Below are positions 23,701-37,400 of a stretch of DNA of 64,000 nt, piece by piece. How positions within the stretch are numbered: the first letter of the stretch is position 1; every line of letters starts with the position of its first letter. Origin of the DNA: Ulva prolifera (Eukaryota > Chlorophyta > Ulvophyceae > Ulvales > Ulvaceae); the NCBI GenBank assembly GCA_023078555.1, contig CM041198.1:9099836-9163835 (forward strand). Reading direction: 5' to 3'. A model generated the notes under the pieces. The model was given only the letters and a program-made list of their open reading frames with translations, did no database searches and was not told where the DNA came from. The translations under genes were made by a program, and so were the position numbers.

Positions 23701-26700
23701 GCAGCCCGAGATGTCGGAGCACTGCGACGTCGTGATGCCGGCGCTTGTGGCGGCGCTGCAGAGCGAGCAGGACAGCAGTATCGTGGAGCGGGTGGCGTAT
23801 GGCCTCGACAACAGCATGGAGCATCTCGAGGAGGCGGCGCTCGCGCAGTACCTGCCCGCCGTCATGCCGCCGCTGCTCGCGCTGCTGCACGCCGGCGACC
23901 GCCGCATGCATGACACGCTGCTCTCCTGCGTCTCCTCGGCGGCCGCCGCCGGCGGCGACGCGTTCAAGCCGTTCGCAGGTGCGCGCAGCGACTCGTGCCG
24001 TGCTGCGGGTGTGCGGAGCACGGAGCATGCGATCTTGGACTGCGCAGGGATTGTGTCTACGAGTGGTGCAGTCATGCAGCTTTGCCGCTGCTGCCGTGAC
24101 GGCCAAGCGCCCATGTATTCTCGCTCTTGCTGTGATCACGGACGGGGCTCGGGGCCGCCAATCAGCCTCGGCGGCTGCTCTATTTGCGCAACCCATGCCC
24201 GGCATGCGTGCAGCGCCGGTGATTGAGCACCTGCAGCGCTTCATGGCGATCACGGCGCCCGACGCGCTGAGCGCGCGCACCGCGGCCACGGAGTGTGTCG
24301 GCCTCGTCGCGGAGACGCTGGGGCGCGCGGTTGCCGAGAAGCTGCTGCCGCCCTTCCTGCACGCTGCGGCGGAGGGCTTCCAACTGAATGCCACGGCACT
24401 GCGGGAGTACGGGCACGGCCTGTTTGCGGTGTCGGCGCGCCTGCTGGAGGATGCATTTGTGCCATACCTCAAGGGCGCGGTCGACATGGCCGTCGCGTCG
24501 ATTGAGTCGGTGCGCCGCCGCACCCCACCTGCCCGCGCTGTGCCCCGTGTTGTACTCACCACTCCAGCTGCCGGCCGCCGCGAGCGCTGGCCGCCGTTGC
24601 AAGTTCTCGCTGGACTTGCCTGTTCATGTTGCTGTGGTATGTGGCGAGTGCACAGGAGGGTGCGGACCGTGCACAACTGTCTCCTCCAAGGTGCACCAGC
24701 CTCACATAATCCATGGCTGCATCACCCGGCGTACCTAGGCATCGACCGCGTCGGCTTTCACAACAGGCACACGGACGGGCTCCAATGACGGCTCATGTGT
24801 GCGTGCGCAGGTGGACGCCGGCATCCTCGGGGACCTCGCGGCGACCGGCAGCGACTCGGAAGGGGAGGACGGCGCTGGCGCGAGCCTGTCGCAGGTGCGA
24901 ACCGGCATCGTCGACGAGAAGGCGGCCGCGCTGCAAGCCGTCGGCTTGTACGCCGCACACACCGGCCCCGCCTTCCTGCCGTACGCCGAAAAGGTGATGC
25001 AGCTTTGCAAGGAGATGGCCGGTGCGCGCTTGCGTGCCAAGCATGCATGGACATGTCGTCGTCAGTCGGACTTCGTCTCCTTTGATCAATGCATGCAGTC
25101 CATGCATGCGTATGCTGCGTGCTCTGTCCTGGCCGGTCGGCAGACAGGCTTCCAGATGATGCTGACGCCATGAGAATGACGGGCAAACATGCGAGTGTCG
25201 CAGACATTGCAAGCCTGTGCGCTGCGTGCTGTGACGGTGCCAGGCACGGTGTGCAGAGCACTTGCATGCGGACCCGCGGTCGCAGGCGATGGAGGCGCTG
25301 CCGCGGATCGTGGTGTGCATCCACACCTCGCTGCCGGCGGAGGCGCCCACGGCGCTGTCGGAGCCCGCGGCCGCGGCGCTCGGCATGGCGCTGCCGCTGC
25401 TGTTCTCCGCGGTCAGCAACGACTACGAGCGGCCGGTGGTGGCGAGCGCGATCACCGCACTCGGCGCGCTATGCAACGGGCTCCCCCCCGGCGCACTCGC
25501 GCATGCGGCGCCGGCACTCGTGGAAGCGCTGGAAAGTGCGGCCCCTTCCTGCTGAGTTGCCGGGAATCAGCGGCCAAAGCCTCCCCGCCTGCCACCGAGG
25601 CGTCCGGTTCTCACCGGTTTTTGAGTGTCACGCAGTGGGGCCCAGCCGCACTGTTCATAGCATTGCGTGGGTGCAGTCATCGCGCTGCAGTCCCCACGAA
25701 ACACATATGAGCAGCCCAGTGCGGGTGCGAGCGCCGCCTACGAGGCCGGACTTTTTTTTTGTGTTCTTTTGTGTTCTTTTTGTGTGTTGTGTTTTATGTT
25801 CGGCAGCTCAGGCTACAGCACATGCCACGTTCTCCGTGTTGGTAGCCGTTGTGGCAGATTCTGGTCGAGGGGGGATTGCACCGCAACTTGGCAGCTGCCG
25901 GGCCACACGCCGAGGCTGGAGTGTGCAGGCATACTGAACGGAACGAGCACGTGCCAGGCGGCGACGGAGGACGATGATGACGACGATGAGTTTGCGGACA
26001 TGCAGGACGCGGAGGAGGCGCTGCTGGAGGCCGCCGCCGATGCCATCGTCGCCCTCGCGCCCTCCCTCGGCGCCCCCGCCTTCATGGACGCCTGGAAGGT
26101 GCGCCCCACTCAGCTATGCAAACTCACATGACCTACACCCCGATGGTGCGGAACCCTGCAACGTTCGCATGCCCTCCCGATCCAGAAGAACTTGATCTTA
26201 ATGCGGATCATGTGGCACGTTCGCTGCTTGTGTTCTTGGCTCAGCTGCTGCTTCGCAGTGTCCTTACCGGTCACGTGCATGGTTGGCAGAAGGAATTCAT
26301 GCGCAGTCACGGCGGTGCTGAATCGGGTTGGGGGTGTCTACCGGGGTGTCGAGGGTCTGCATGGCCATGGACCCCCCGTATGAGTCAGACAGCATGGATG
26401 AGTCAGCGTGAGCCTGGTCCAATGTGGATGTCAGATTGAAGGGCACCTTGGCGCAGGCGTGCCCCACACACACACCATGCTTAGCGTCAGCTTTATTAAG
26501 GGCACAAGTTTTTGTGTGCGAGTGTAGTCAGGCTTGGGCCCCGTCTGCATTTGTCATGTTTGAAGGAGGGCGGCTGACCACATCATACAGCCAAGTTTCC
26601 TGATGCTTTCCCTCGAAGCTTAGGGCTGTGCTCCCAAGTTTTGCATCCACCACCAGCATGAGTGCCTGCAATTCATCTGTGACTGGATGGCTGACTTGTG

Positions 26701-28799
26701 AATCTTCGCAGTTCTGAATCCTGGACACAGTTATTCTCAATTGGGCTGACTCGTCCTCTGATCTGCTGGCCTTGTCCACTCGCAAGCCAATTGCTTAGGG
26801 GAAGGATTCCAGCTGCTCAGGCTGTCACTCTTGCAGCCAGTCCTGCTGCCAAGCGAAAGCACGCCTGTATCAAGTCAAGGATGTTCCTGACTACTGCCCC
26901 TTTACCAATGACCCAGATGACTGCTGTCAGCGATCAGGCAAATCAGAGGGTGCAATTGACTTGACTCAGCCTGACATGCTTACGTGTATCCCCATGGATG
27001 TATTCCCCCTTCACCAAGGTAAGTCAAGTCACGTCACCCCTCGTGTGGCCGCTACCCTGTATACAAGCTGCAGCAGCTGTGCACTTAAGGCGCGACTGTA
27101 TTCTCCACCCCAGCACCCCACGTGTTGCAGCAGCGTGGGCAGCGGCAGTGCCTGTCCGCGTCGCCGTCGTTCGGAAGATGTGCTGAAGTCAAAATACACA
27201 GCTTTGTCTGACCGGCCACTGCACCCACGCCGCGGCCCGCCTCAGTCCTCTGCAGCATTGACTCGACTCTGAGCGCCAGTGAGAGACACACAGTAACTTG
27301 AAAGCACTGCTCCGTGCGACACAGGATTGCCTATGTGTGCCGAAATCCGGCCGGGGCTGGAAACCACCCCTCGGCATATGTGGTCCCGGTAACTCGGAGT
27401 TGCCAATGTCCAACAGGACACGGCTCAGTAAATTCAGATTCAGTTTGCTCTACCACAGCTGCACCGTGCAGTGGAAGTGGTGTGCAGGCAAAGCTCGGGC
27501 AACCGTTCCTGTCGTGGCTACAGCCGTCCCGCTCCGACGCGATGCGCAGTGTCTTCACGGGCACCCTCGCGGAGCTCCTAGCGCACATCGGCGACCACGC
27601 CGCGCCGTACGTGCCGGCCGTGCTGCCGGTGCTCGTCAAGGAGACACAGTGCGAGACTCCACAGAACCGCCACCATGCCCTCTTCGCCCTCGGAACCATA
27701 GTGCGCCCCCACCTCCTCTGACACAAGGGACCTGTGCAAAGCATGGTGCCGTAACTGTAGCGTCGATGCTGGTGGGACAGGGGATAATCCTTCGGAATCA
27801 CTAAAGCCTGGCAAAGCAAGAGGCTTGAGGAGAGCTCAGCGCTGAGGCTCTGTCAGGCAGGTGCCCTCGATGCTGCAGCAGGGTTCTGCGGTGAGGGCCG
27901 TTTGATGTCCGGGGCCGTGTCGGCGCGCCTCAGGGTCCCCTCAACGGGGCACTGCTCCGGAGTTGCACCAGCTTGCTGCAGGAGGTGGTGACGTGCGGGT
28001 GCCTGTGCAGATGGCGCAGTGCCCGGCAGCGACGCACGACAACGCGGCGGCGCTGGCGGATGAGGTGCTGGTGCCGCTCCTACACGACCCCGCAGCGAGT
28101 GTGCGTGACAACGCGTGCGGGGCGCTCGCGCGGGCGCTCATGGCGCATCGCGGCAGCCTCCCTGAAGAAAGGCTCCTACAGGTGTGCCTGGCGCCCTCCG
28201 GTTCCCCCCCCCCCCCCCCCCCCCCTCGTGGACGACGCGGCGGGGCTCACCCCTTGCTGCCTCCTGCCTCTTAACGCACCCGTTCTGGAATTAGTCTGCC
28301 TAGTGTACGCCAGACCCTCTACGTCGCGGCTGTGGCCGTGGCTGCTGCACCCCTCGTGGTGTGCGGCGAGGACGTGCGGGGGCTTGCTTGCGGCCATGCA
28401 TTAGAACATGAACCGCGTCCACCTGGCCAGGTGGTGACCACCCGCCCCCTGCAGGAGCTGATCTCAAATCTGCCGATCCGACGGGACTTTGACGAAGCAG
28501 AGCCGGTGGTCGACGCGCTGACGCGGCTAATGCTAGATGACGCGGCCGCGGCCGCCGCAGGCAACACATCCGCTCCCCCGCAGCGGCGGATATCCAACCC
28601 CTCCTGCCTGGGGCCAGCGGTGCACGCGCTGGGCACGCTGTGCAGCCAGGCTGCTGTTCCGCAGGCGGTGCGGGAGCGCGCCGCGGCGGCCGTGCATGCG
28701 CTGCATGCGTGCGCGCCCGCAGAGGTGCAGCAGGCGGTTCAGACGCTTGCGCCAGAGCAGCAGGCAACGCTGCAGCAGCTGACGCCGGGGGCACCGTGA
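20723..28799 (+). CDS. IPO4: Importin-4-type nuclear import receptor (Kap123 family)
   Basis: Fourteen exons: 20723-20776, 20888-21101, 21222-21515, 21599-21861, 22340-22474, 22847-23144, 23694-23978, 24214-24509, 24811-25021, 25257-25535, 25929-26098, 27488-27700, 28011-28181, 28455-28799. All phases agree and give 1,075 aa, close to human IPO4 (about 1,080). The product is a chain of HEAT repeats: VRLLAALVLKKWLPSTWPEL in the N-terminal, Ran-binding half, GRAVAEKLLPPFLHAAAEGF in the middle, and an acidic loop TEDDDDDDEFADMQDAEEAL, as in the family. IPO4/Kap123 imports ribosomal proteins and histone H3/H4. Most donors are GTGCGY and most acceptors TGCAG. Intron 1 (111 bp) is a multiple of three without stops, so retention would add 37 residues. 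Intron 11 (1.4 kb) holds a SINE copy; intron 13 holds a C22 tract. Confidence 0.92.
27365..27460 (+). repeat. SINE-like element, diverged copy in IPO4 intron 11
   Basis: CGGCATATGTGGTCC, GTAACTCGGAGTTG, CAATGTCCAACAGGAC and ACGGCTCAGTAAATTCAGA match the SINE at 62930-63178 with scattered changes. Weaker similarity continues upstream to about 27300. It lies in sense orientation, and its 3' end is close to the exon 12 acceptor (27487). Confidence 0.65.
28204..28225 (+). repeat. C22 homopolymer tract in IPO4 intron 13
   Basis: Twenty-two consecutive C on the sense strand, about 20 bases past the donor at 28182. Confidence 0.9.
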
Positions 28800-29408
28800 T
28801 GCCGGCGGGGAGCGTGCATGAGACGGGGCCATCCCGCCATTTTCTGACTCTTCCTTGACATTTCCGACCGGGTCGCCGCCCGTGGACTTTAGATGTAGAT
28901 GAGCCGTCATTAGCGTACCGGCTACACACACAGGTGGACTGTGCCCACGATGCTCCAGGGCTGCTGCGATCTGTGGGCTGCATTGATCCGTCGGGGATGG
29001 GGACGAGGAAATGTAGCGATCCAGCTACATGCAGCAACAGCGACGGGTTTCGGTGAGCGCCACAGAGCTTGGGCAGGTGTAGGAGTGAGTACTGCACACA
29101 GCGCTGTGGCGCCATCTGTTCTGCGCTACTGTGTGCTGTCCATCACACGAACGCACGCCTCTTTGAGGGGCTGCCCTCCTCAGAACCCCCTTTCACCCCC
29201 CAGGCCCCGTTGCCTGCTCAAGCACCGGAGGCCTTTAGTGGCGCTTGTGGGTTGCCGACGGGTGCGCCCGTGTGTATGTGTGTGGAGACCCCCGCCTGTG
29301 TCGTGGTGCCCGCTCTGAGGTTGCAATGCATGCGTGGCCTTATAAGATCCGTATACAGATCACGAGGGGGGGTACCTCTGTATGCACCAGTGCACTACCG
29401 TTGAATAT

Positions 29409-29497
29409 CTTGCTGGCGGGAAAACCGACGGCTCACTACGCTCGCCGTCCCGACTTCGGGATTGTGCCAATATTCCGAAAACTGGCGGGAAAACGAT
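29409..29497. promoter_or_regulatory. Two E2F-like sites in a local duplication
   Basis: GCTGGCGGGAAAACCG (about 29412) and ACTGGCGGGAAAACG (about 29480) fit the E2F/DP consensus TTTCCCGCC read on the minus strand. They sit about 68 bp apart in two diverged copies of one longer sequence. No start codon of a recognised gene is close, so function is uncertain. Confidence 0.3.
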
Positions 29498-29549
29498 CGG
29501 TCAACTTTGCGCCGCGAGACCCCTTCGGAAGCTGACGTGGCTGTGTCCG

Positions 29550-29637
29550 CCTTTGCACCACTGCGATTACAAAAGAGTGAACGGAAGAAGACAAACACCA
29601 AAACCGAATCTCATTCGAATCGTATCCCTTTGCACCA
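29550..29637 (-). repeat. TTACAAA-end short insertion, copy 1, with flanking duplication
   Basis: CCTTTGCACCA at 29550-29560 is repeated at 29627-29637 around a 66-bp insert containing TTACAAAAGAGTGAACGG and CCGAATCTCATTCGAATC. It closely resembles copy 2 (29839-29939). The strand is given so that the common end (TTTTGTAA) is the 3' end. Confidence 0.7.
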
Positions 29638-29701
29638 TTCGAGTTGAGATCCCCAGCCACCCACACAAGCGGCTCATTACATCGGGAGTACACAGTGAAC
29701 C

Positions 29702-29740
29702 AGCTATCCTATAGTGTTTACAAAAGAGCTAGCTATACTA
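29702..29740 (-). repeat. TTACAAA-end short insertion, copy 3, with flanking duplication
   Basis: AGCTATCCTA (29702-29711) and AGCTATACTA (29731-29740), one mismatch, flank 19 bp containing TTTACAAAAGAGCT. Confidence 0.55.
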
Positions 29741-29838
29741 AGGTACAGCTGAGGGGCTCACCGTGATCCCCTGTACATGTCCGGTCGAACTGACGCCGGT
29801 AGGCCACACCCGTTTACTCTAGAGTAGAAGATCTTCTG

Positions 29839-29939
29839 TAATGCATCGGTTGACATGTGTTTACACAAGAGAGAACGGGAGAAAGCAAACACTGAAACCG
29901 AATCTCATCCGAATCAACATTAACATAATGCATCGGTTG
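29839..29939 (-). repeat. TTACAAA-end short insertion, copy 2, with flanking duplication
   Basis: TAATGCATCGGTTG at 29839-29852 is repeated exactly at 29926-29939 around a 73-bp insert that begins near TTTACACAAGAGAGAACGG and aligns with copy 1 through CCGAATCTCATCCGAATC. Confidence 0.75.
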
Positions 29940-30493
29940 GCCAGCGCCCACCGAGGTGACATTCTGCAACGTGGATGCGCAACCACGAGGATGGATCCAT
30001 GGTTTCACAGCCAGTACTATATCTCTAGAAACCTCCATAGCAGGCCGTGCAGCGCGTGTATTTGAGCGTGTGTTCAATGTGGTGGTCCGGAATCCTTTAC
30101 TGCAGCGCAAAACAAATTTTTTTGTACGTACATGTCGCGACATGTCGGCCACCGAACATCAACGGTCAGGTTCGCAATCCGCGCTTCAGGCATCGTAGCT
30201 GTGTGTCACGTCCGTCACACCCACGCGTCGGGTCGCGCTGATGGTCGTAATGACGGCCAGATGCAACATGCATGAGCGAGTCAGCATAGCCACACATGCA
30301 AGCTGCCATCACACTGTGACCCAGGCGACGTCCTGAGACCATGCTGGCCGTGTCTATCGCCAAATTTAAAGGGCCGTCGCGCCATCAAACCTCTCTCTCG
30401 AAAGTTGCAGAGCGGTTTCGAAATGCTATGGCGCTTCGTCGTGAACCTGGCGCGGCCATGAACACAGCAGAAGCGAGTAGTTGTGCGCGCAGA

Positions 30494-30536
30494 CGCGTCC
30501 TTAGGCTGTACATTACAAAAGAGTGACGTCCTTAGG
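30494..30536 (-). repeat. TTACAAA-end short insertion, copy 4, with flanking duplication
   Basis: CGTCCTTAGGCT at 30494-30505 recurs exactly at 30525-30536 around 19 bp ending in ATTACAAAAGAGTGA. This is the shortest clear member. Confidence 0.7.
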
Positions 30537-31471
30537 CTTAGACCAGGGCCTGGTCACCAGGCTCACGCGATACATGTCATGAACCCTAGGCTGCACTGAC
30601 AGCCCCGCCCGCCGGGTACCCACGTGTAAGCACAAGTACTGTCATCCGCTCTCGATGAGGCTGCCGAGGCTACTGTACGCAGGGTATGCTCAAACTGGTA
30701 AGGCGGAGAGGCGGGGCAGTTGTGATGCTACGTCGAGCTAATGCAGCTGCGGACGTCTATCCGTTCGCTTGGGGAACTCTGTCGTTGAGATGTGATGCGC
30801 ATCACACGTGTGTGTGAACGTCAGCACGCCGACCGACAGCTGTATATAATGCAGGCCGTACTCATCAGCGGCGATCGTAGATACGATCTTGCGGATTTGG
30901 TGGACAGATATATACATATATACTTGGTGACTGCTACGTGCAGATGAACTGGTGGCATGCATCGCATAGCGTGCCGGACAAATCCTTTGTCCGGAGGTGA
31001 TTCCAACAGAACAGGGTGCCAGTGGCATATCGCGCGAAGCAAGACAAAGCACACTACCATGCATGCAACCAGCGATGACGGGGACCCAAGTTTGGGATTA
31101 GATGTACTTGGTCAGCCGTGCCGCAATGCATCATCACTGGAACTAACGCGGCTGCTACGAGCAGCATTTCAAGCATGGAAGTTCTGAGACATTCATCACA
31201 CGCAGCACGCGAGATCCTACCAAAGCTTCACAAGAGGTCACACTGCGCCAATTAGTCTCTGTCACAGGATTCCAGTACTTGCGGGTGTCTTGGTGATCCG
31301 CTGCGGTCGTATGCGCATGTTCGCATTACTATTGTTTTTGTTTGAGCCAGGAGTTCATGTCGCGATGATCGCGGGCAACACATTCGCTTTTGAGCTAGTC
31401 TGGGGCCATCCAGCAGGATACACTTCGTGAGGAAACTCTCAAGCGGCTTGGTTGTTCGTTGCGCCTAGACG

Positions 31472-34400
31472 ATGGCTGATATCCCAGGGCGTACGCGGTG
31501 GCACACACGAGGTTCCCGAGACGCGATTCAGCCAATTCGCGACACCATAATATGCTTGCTAGGCATATTTGCGCGATCTGCTGCCCTGGAACTGGTGCAG
31601 CCACCGGGCGCGGCTGCTTGTACCACAGTCACGTCTCCAACTCAAGTTCATGGTCTGCTGCAAGCCCCGCAGCCCGCTGGAACGCAGCTTTGCTTGCAGC
31701 TTCAACCAAAAGGGTGCGTGGTGTTCCTCTGTGTGCCAGCGTGTTGTTTTGAATTGTCAAGCTGACGGAGCGACAGCGCTTTGTCGATGCGACAACCTGG
31801 CCTTAGCATCTGTCGACGGCCCGAACTCCAAAATACCTGGGGCACCGAGATGTTTGCAGCTGAATGCGCGCTGACCTGTACATTTCATCAAGTCTACATT
31901 TCACACGTACGTAACGGCGTCTCGCTGGAATCGTTCGTCCTATGCGAACTAACGCTGCCTTGCCAGAGAGCAGTCCCTTTGCTGGCGCGCAGTGCTGCAG
32001 GACGTGAAGCATCGCTGCTGCACAACTTGCTTGGGTGATGCAATCCAAGCATGCTTACAGGAAGATCACTTTTCACGGGTCGGATCCCTTCGCCATTCCT
32101 GCGGGCATGTCCGTGTCCCTGGACTGCCAAGCCGGTCGCGCCGATTTAGCCAGCTACTCGGGCAAGATGACCATGGGAGAGGGTGCATCGCTAGCAGTGA
32201 GGAATTGCACCCTCTCCACGTTCCTTCCAGGTGATGCAAAGAATGTTCAAGCCGACACTGAGGCACCGTTCTCTCTGTTCGGCAGTGCAACGAAGAGCCT
32301 TGTTCAGCTGGAGGACAGCTACCTGGAGGCTCCTTGTACCGTGTGTCTCCATTACTCCGCTTGTCATCCAATTGAATTCTTCACTTGTCTTCTGTATCAC
32401 GGCCAACCAAGTGAATGAGCCTTGTGGGGACTGCCACCGATGACAAATTCCACAGCAACTGTACGACTGCGAGTGACCACTGCTGTGCATCAGCTCAGCA
32501 GTACTGCAACACACTCTGTCACGCACACAGCCCCTGTTGCATTCGCGCTGGGAGCCTAGTGAGTGGCTTCAGCCATGCAAGCGGAGGGTCAATGGCGTCC
32601 ACACCGCTGCATCCAGTGCCGATCTAGATCTTGATCAGTCACTGCGCTCAGCTGAGCCAATGCCTATCTCATGGAGCCTGCCAACACCTAGACTTGTTAC
32701 AAGGACAAAGACAGCAAGTCGGGCAGCACCGCGAAAGGAGCAAGACACCCACGAACAACTCACCTAGCACCGGCGCAGCAAGCGACACCTAGACTTGTCA
32801 GGGTGCCAGGTTGCTCCTGTTCTGCTTTGAATTTGGCGGAGATCTCTGACCCCAGTGCCAAGTGACGCACTGTCATGCCCATGGATGCACCCTGGAATTT
32901 CTAGAATCACACACCGCCACACCTTGCACCAGAGTTTTCCGCCCTGCCATGATGTTACTTGAGCAATCACTTTTCATGTTCTGAATGCCACTATTCGTGT
33001 TCTTCATGCTGAATGTATGCACACCCAGAACAAATGAATCTGCCCGACCAACACAGCTGACAGCCGCAGTGACCTGCGGTCCAGATTTCTACAGCTGCCA
33101 ATGCCCCAATAATCACGGCTGCCTATCCCACCGATACACACAGAACAAAGAGAACCGCATCGGCGTCTTGTCTTGACCCGAAAGGCCATCGGCTTCAGCA
33201 CCCCGACACACACAGGCGTGGAGTACTCGCCACGACAACATCGTGAGCAAGGCTGCGCAGGGGCGCACAGTCATCTGCATTCTCTAGCTTCCATCACCTT
33301 GGGGCAAATGCACTGTGTTCAACCCAGACCCGCCGCAGCGGCCTCCTCGCGCAACATGCCCGCAGGCCGGAACACAGACCCACAACCGTGCTAATCCGAA
33401 AGGCACCCAGCGATCACGCCTCAGCTGAACCTCACTCCCCACCTGAGCGCAGCGTGCCATGCATGCAGCTAGTGCAAGATCACCTCTTTGTCGTGCCGAT
33501 CGTCGCCGTCTCCCCAGACGAGTACGCCGTGTTCGGCCCGACAGTGGACATCCCCGCTGTCGGCCGCCCTGCGGCCACCGCGGTCACCTTCATCCACTTC
33601 CGCCGCAACATCGACCCCGGAAACCTCGCGGGGGGGGCTGTGCACGAGTACGCCAACACCACCCTCTGGTGCGGGTTGTCCTGGGAGAGCGCGGGGCCGA
33701 CGGCGGTCGCGGCGTCGCTGCAGGCCGCCGTTCACGGCCCCGCCGTCAACTCGCAGAACCCCGAGGACGTCGCGTGCCTACCTGCCGGCCCGCTTGCGCT
33801 GCTGGATGGCGCGCAGGTGGAGCTGGAGGTGATGGAGTGCCGGGCGGGGACGACTATGCATGGCGGGGAGGCGGAGGGGGCGGGGGTGGCAGAGGAGGCG
33901 GGGGTGGCGGAAGCGGAAGCGGAGGCGGGCGCGGGGTCGGACACGGAGGGCGGGGGTGGCGGGGGTGGCGGCAGCGACAAGAGCCTCATCATCCCGATCA
34001 CCGTTTCGGCTGCGCTCGGTGTGCCTCCGTCCTGTGCGCGTGATGGCTCAGGCTGTGCCGGCCACATGGTATATTCCGCCCATGCTGCGCGTGTGCTGCC
34101 TTGGAGTACGAATGTCCCCCCTCGCCGAGTCTCTGCCAACACGCAGCGTGAATGACGTTGCCAAGACGCAGTGTTCTGAAGCGGGTCTGTGCCGGTGGAA
34201 TCACCGCGGCGGCCAGTTGCAGGTGTCGCGCTGCTCGCACTCGCGCTCGCGTTCTTCGTGCTGGTGCACGCCCGGCACAGCCGCGGCCTGCGCCACGGCC
34301 GCACTGGCGGCAGCGGCGGCGCCCTGGCGCTCCCCCGCATGTCGAACCCCACTGCGCCCCCCTGCCACGCCGCCGCATCAACCGGCCACCTCGCCGACGC

Positions 34401-37400
34401 GGCCCGCTCCGACAGCTCCCACTCGCAGGCCTCCGCCCTCAAGGCCTTCCTTGACGGTAACGGCCTGGACCCACACTCGTATGCGCTCAGCCTCGGCAGC
34501 AGCAGCGTGGCGGATCGAGAGCCGCATGCGCAGCAGGCTGCGCTGCTACTCGGCCGGCACGCCGCGACGGCATCGTCCGTCAGCGCGCACAGCATGCACA
34601 GCCTGCACAGCGGCAGCGTGCACAGCGGGCCGAGTCGGGAAGATGTGGCCCGACGGGCGAGCTCGGAGCCGCCCCGGCCTGCATCGCGACAGGGGTCGTC
34701 GCGGCAGGGTTCGTCGCGACAGGGTTCGTCGCGGCAGGGCTCGTCGCAGCAGGGCAGTTCCCACCAGGGCGCGTCCCGTCAGGGGTCGAGCATCCGGGAC
34801 TTGCGAGAGTCGGTAAACAACGCGGTCGCAGACGTGCAGGGCGAGCTCAGCTGCGAGGAGCCTTCGTTCAAGGTGTTTTCTGTGTTGGGGCAGGGGGGCT
34901 TTGGCACGGTGTATCATGGTGCGCTCTCTCACATGCATGCACGAGCTCACCAGCGTAGGTCCTCTGCTCTGGCAGGGCTTGTGAGCACCTGGCCTATGTT
35001 GTGGTGGGGGTGGTGGTGGCTGAAATCGTGCACGTAGCATGCGTGCTGTGAACGCACGGGTGATGTCTGCAGCGGTGGCCCACCTCTGAACTGTGAGATC
35101 CGTCTGATCCATGCGTGGCGATCTGCACACGGTTGCAAAGCAACATGCCGAGCGTACGCCATCGCACATGTGCATCGGCCACATGTCCCTGGACTGGAAC
35201 GTTGGGCGCCGATCGTGCCGCAAGCGCCCTGCCTGCGGCTGCGCCCATGGTCGTTGTGGTATGTACCAACTTCCGGAGGCGTGCATGGGCGCATGAATGA
35301 CACCACCCGGGCCGGCCAACACCCGCGTTTGCCACAGGCCGGTAGCTGTGCAGGGGAGTGGCGAGGGCTGGAGGCGGCGATCAAGACCGTAATCTTCCAG
35401 AGCCGCGCCGCCGACGCGATCAAGGCGACGGTGGCGAGCGAGGCCGCCATCGCGTCCAACCTCACGCACAGCAATGTGGTCGCGACGTACGGCCACGATA
35501 TCTGCGGCGCTGCGGCCGGCGCCTGCGGCACCAACGAGCTCGACATCTACAAGTTCTACCTCTTCCAGGTGTGCTGCCCGTGCATCTGCGCCCCCTGCAC
35601 ATGGCATACTCCGCAGAAGGGCGCTTGCACTTAACCCACGACTCGCAGTGGCGCGCACGATTGTCAATCGTACGCGACAGCAGCAGCATGCACTGGGCTC
35701 AAGGTGCTGCTCCAGGGCTAGCTCCTGCAAAAGGCCTGGCAGGCTGCCACAGCCGTGGCCGTGCGCTGCACGTACGATTGTTGACCGATGGTCTGTGTGC
35801 GTGTGATGTGTCCGCCCCACGGGAGTTTAATGCTGTGGCCATTTGCAAACCAGGCGTGTGAGGTGTATTGCCCAATTTTGTCTAGATGGATATTTCCCAC
35901 TCTCTACATTCCGGGAGCACTTCATCCGATTTTAAAATTCGTCGAAATTTCGGTCCAGGTCATGTTGCGATTGCACCCCGCGCGCAGAGACTTTGTAGCT
36001 CGTGATAATGGTCAGGGGTGCCATGGGATGCGAGTTGACGCTGCTCCTAGAGAGGTGGGTGGGCGGTAAACTCATCGCTGATATATAGCTGACGCCACCG
36101 GTACCTGGCCTAGCACGGCGTGCACGCAGCCCTCGCACACGTGCATCCTCTATACCCGACCTGCCGCAGGCTTGTCCCGCAACTGGTTGAGTCAGCATCA
36201 ACTGTTGACTTATGTTCGACGTGTTCCTTGGTTGCTTTAGTATCCCATCAGTGTCGTCGAAAGCTCACGGCCGCGCTAGACTGGCGCGCGCGGGACCCGG
36301 GCTGGCACTGCAGTGCCGCATGATTCTGCGCGCATGTGCATGCCCACGGATTCCCCTTCCGATTGATATCTATCACGAGTAGTGCGGTTGGTGGCTGAGA
36401 GTGCTCCTTGAGGCGGGCCCAGCACGGCTTGCCAAGCGCGCAACGTGCCGCTGGCGTTGAATTGCAAGGCCTTCGCCGCGCGCTGCACGTGCATATGCAT
36501 GCTGTAGCTTGTGCGATTCACGCTTCCGCGGCGTACGATGTCGATCATGCTGAAACAAACACACTTCGTTTTCGGGATTGAATCTTGGTCTGCTTTGTGT
36601 CGGAGTGTGGTCTCTGTCCGCAGCCTTGGGCCTGCCATGCAAGACATGTGCTGCCTTCATGTCGATGGCGCAGTGCCAGGACCGGCGGTGGCCGACACAT
36701 GCATGCAGGGCGCGCGTCGCATTGCCTGCCGTCCATCGTGGCGTCGCACGTCGATGTGTCCGAATGACGCAGGGTTACCCAAGCCTCTCCGCTGCGAACC
36801 ACTATGCCGCTGCGAACCACAGGCCGCTCGCGGCGCGGACCGCGGCCGCCTGTGCGCCACTCCGAGTCGTAGGAGGATCGCGCCATTGCAGTTTTGTTGA
36901 TTGCGGTTCAGCCACGCACCGCCATGGCTGCGCACACGTGCATTCAAGTTGTCGTGCGCAGCATGCCGCGGCGTGCCACCCGTACACTGCGGCCGTGGCG
37001 GCGCCTTCAGCGTGTATCACAGCGTAGACCGCCCGGCGTCGTGTACATGAGTCCGATCGCGACGAGGCATTATAAGTGTACTTGCGAGGCGAGGTGCAGG
37101 AGTATTGCAATGGCGGCAGCCTGCGGGCGGCCATCAACGCCGGGCTGTTCCGGCACCCAAAGATGAAACACCGCTGGGAGCCTGTGATGGGCGTGCTGCG
37201 CGGCATCGCGGAGGGCATGGCGTACGTGCACTCCAAGCGGATCTGCCACGGCGACCTCAACCCCGCCAACGTCCTCCTCAAGGTGCGCACGCATGTGGCC
37301 TCATGCCCTTGATGAAACGCCCGCACAAGCATCCTGCTGGCCATGATGCACCCATTGGCCGCCACTGCTGCAGCATGCTGCAGCGACACAGATAAAGCAG

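Larger units (their letters stand above)
28800..31471. other. Repeat-rich intergenic region
   Basis: No gene is supported over about 2.7 kb. It contains an imperfect duplication of about 65 bp (around 29403 and 29468), each copy with CTGGCGGGAAAA, and four short insertions flanked by direct repeats (listed separately). A 76-codon frame ending near 31187 has no motif. Confidence 0.5.
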
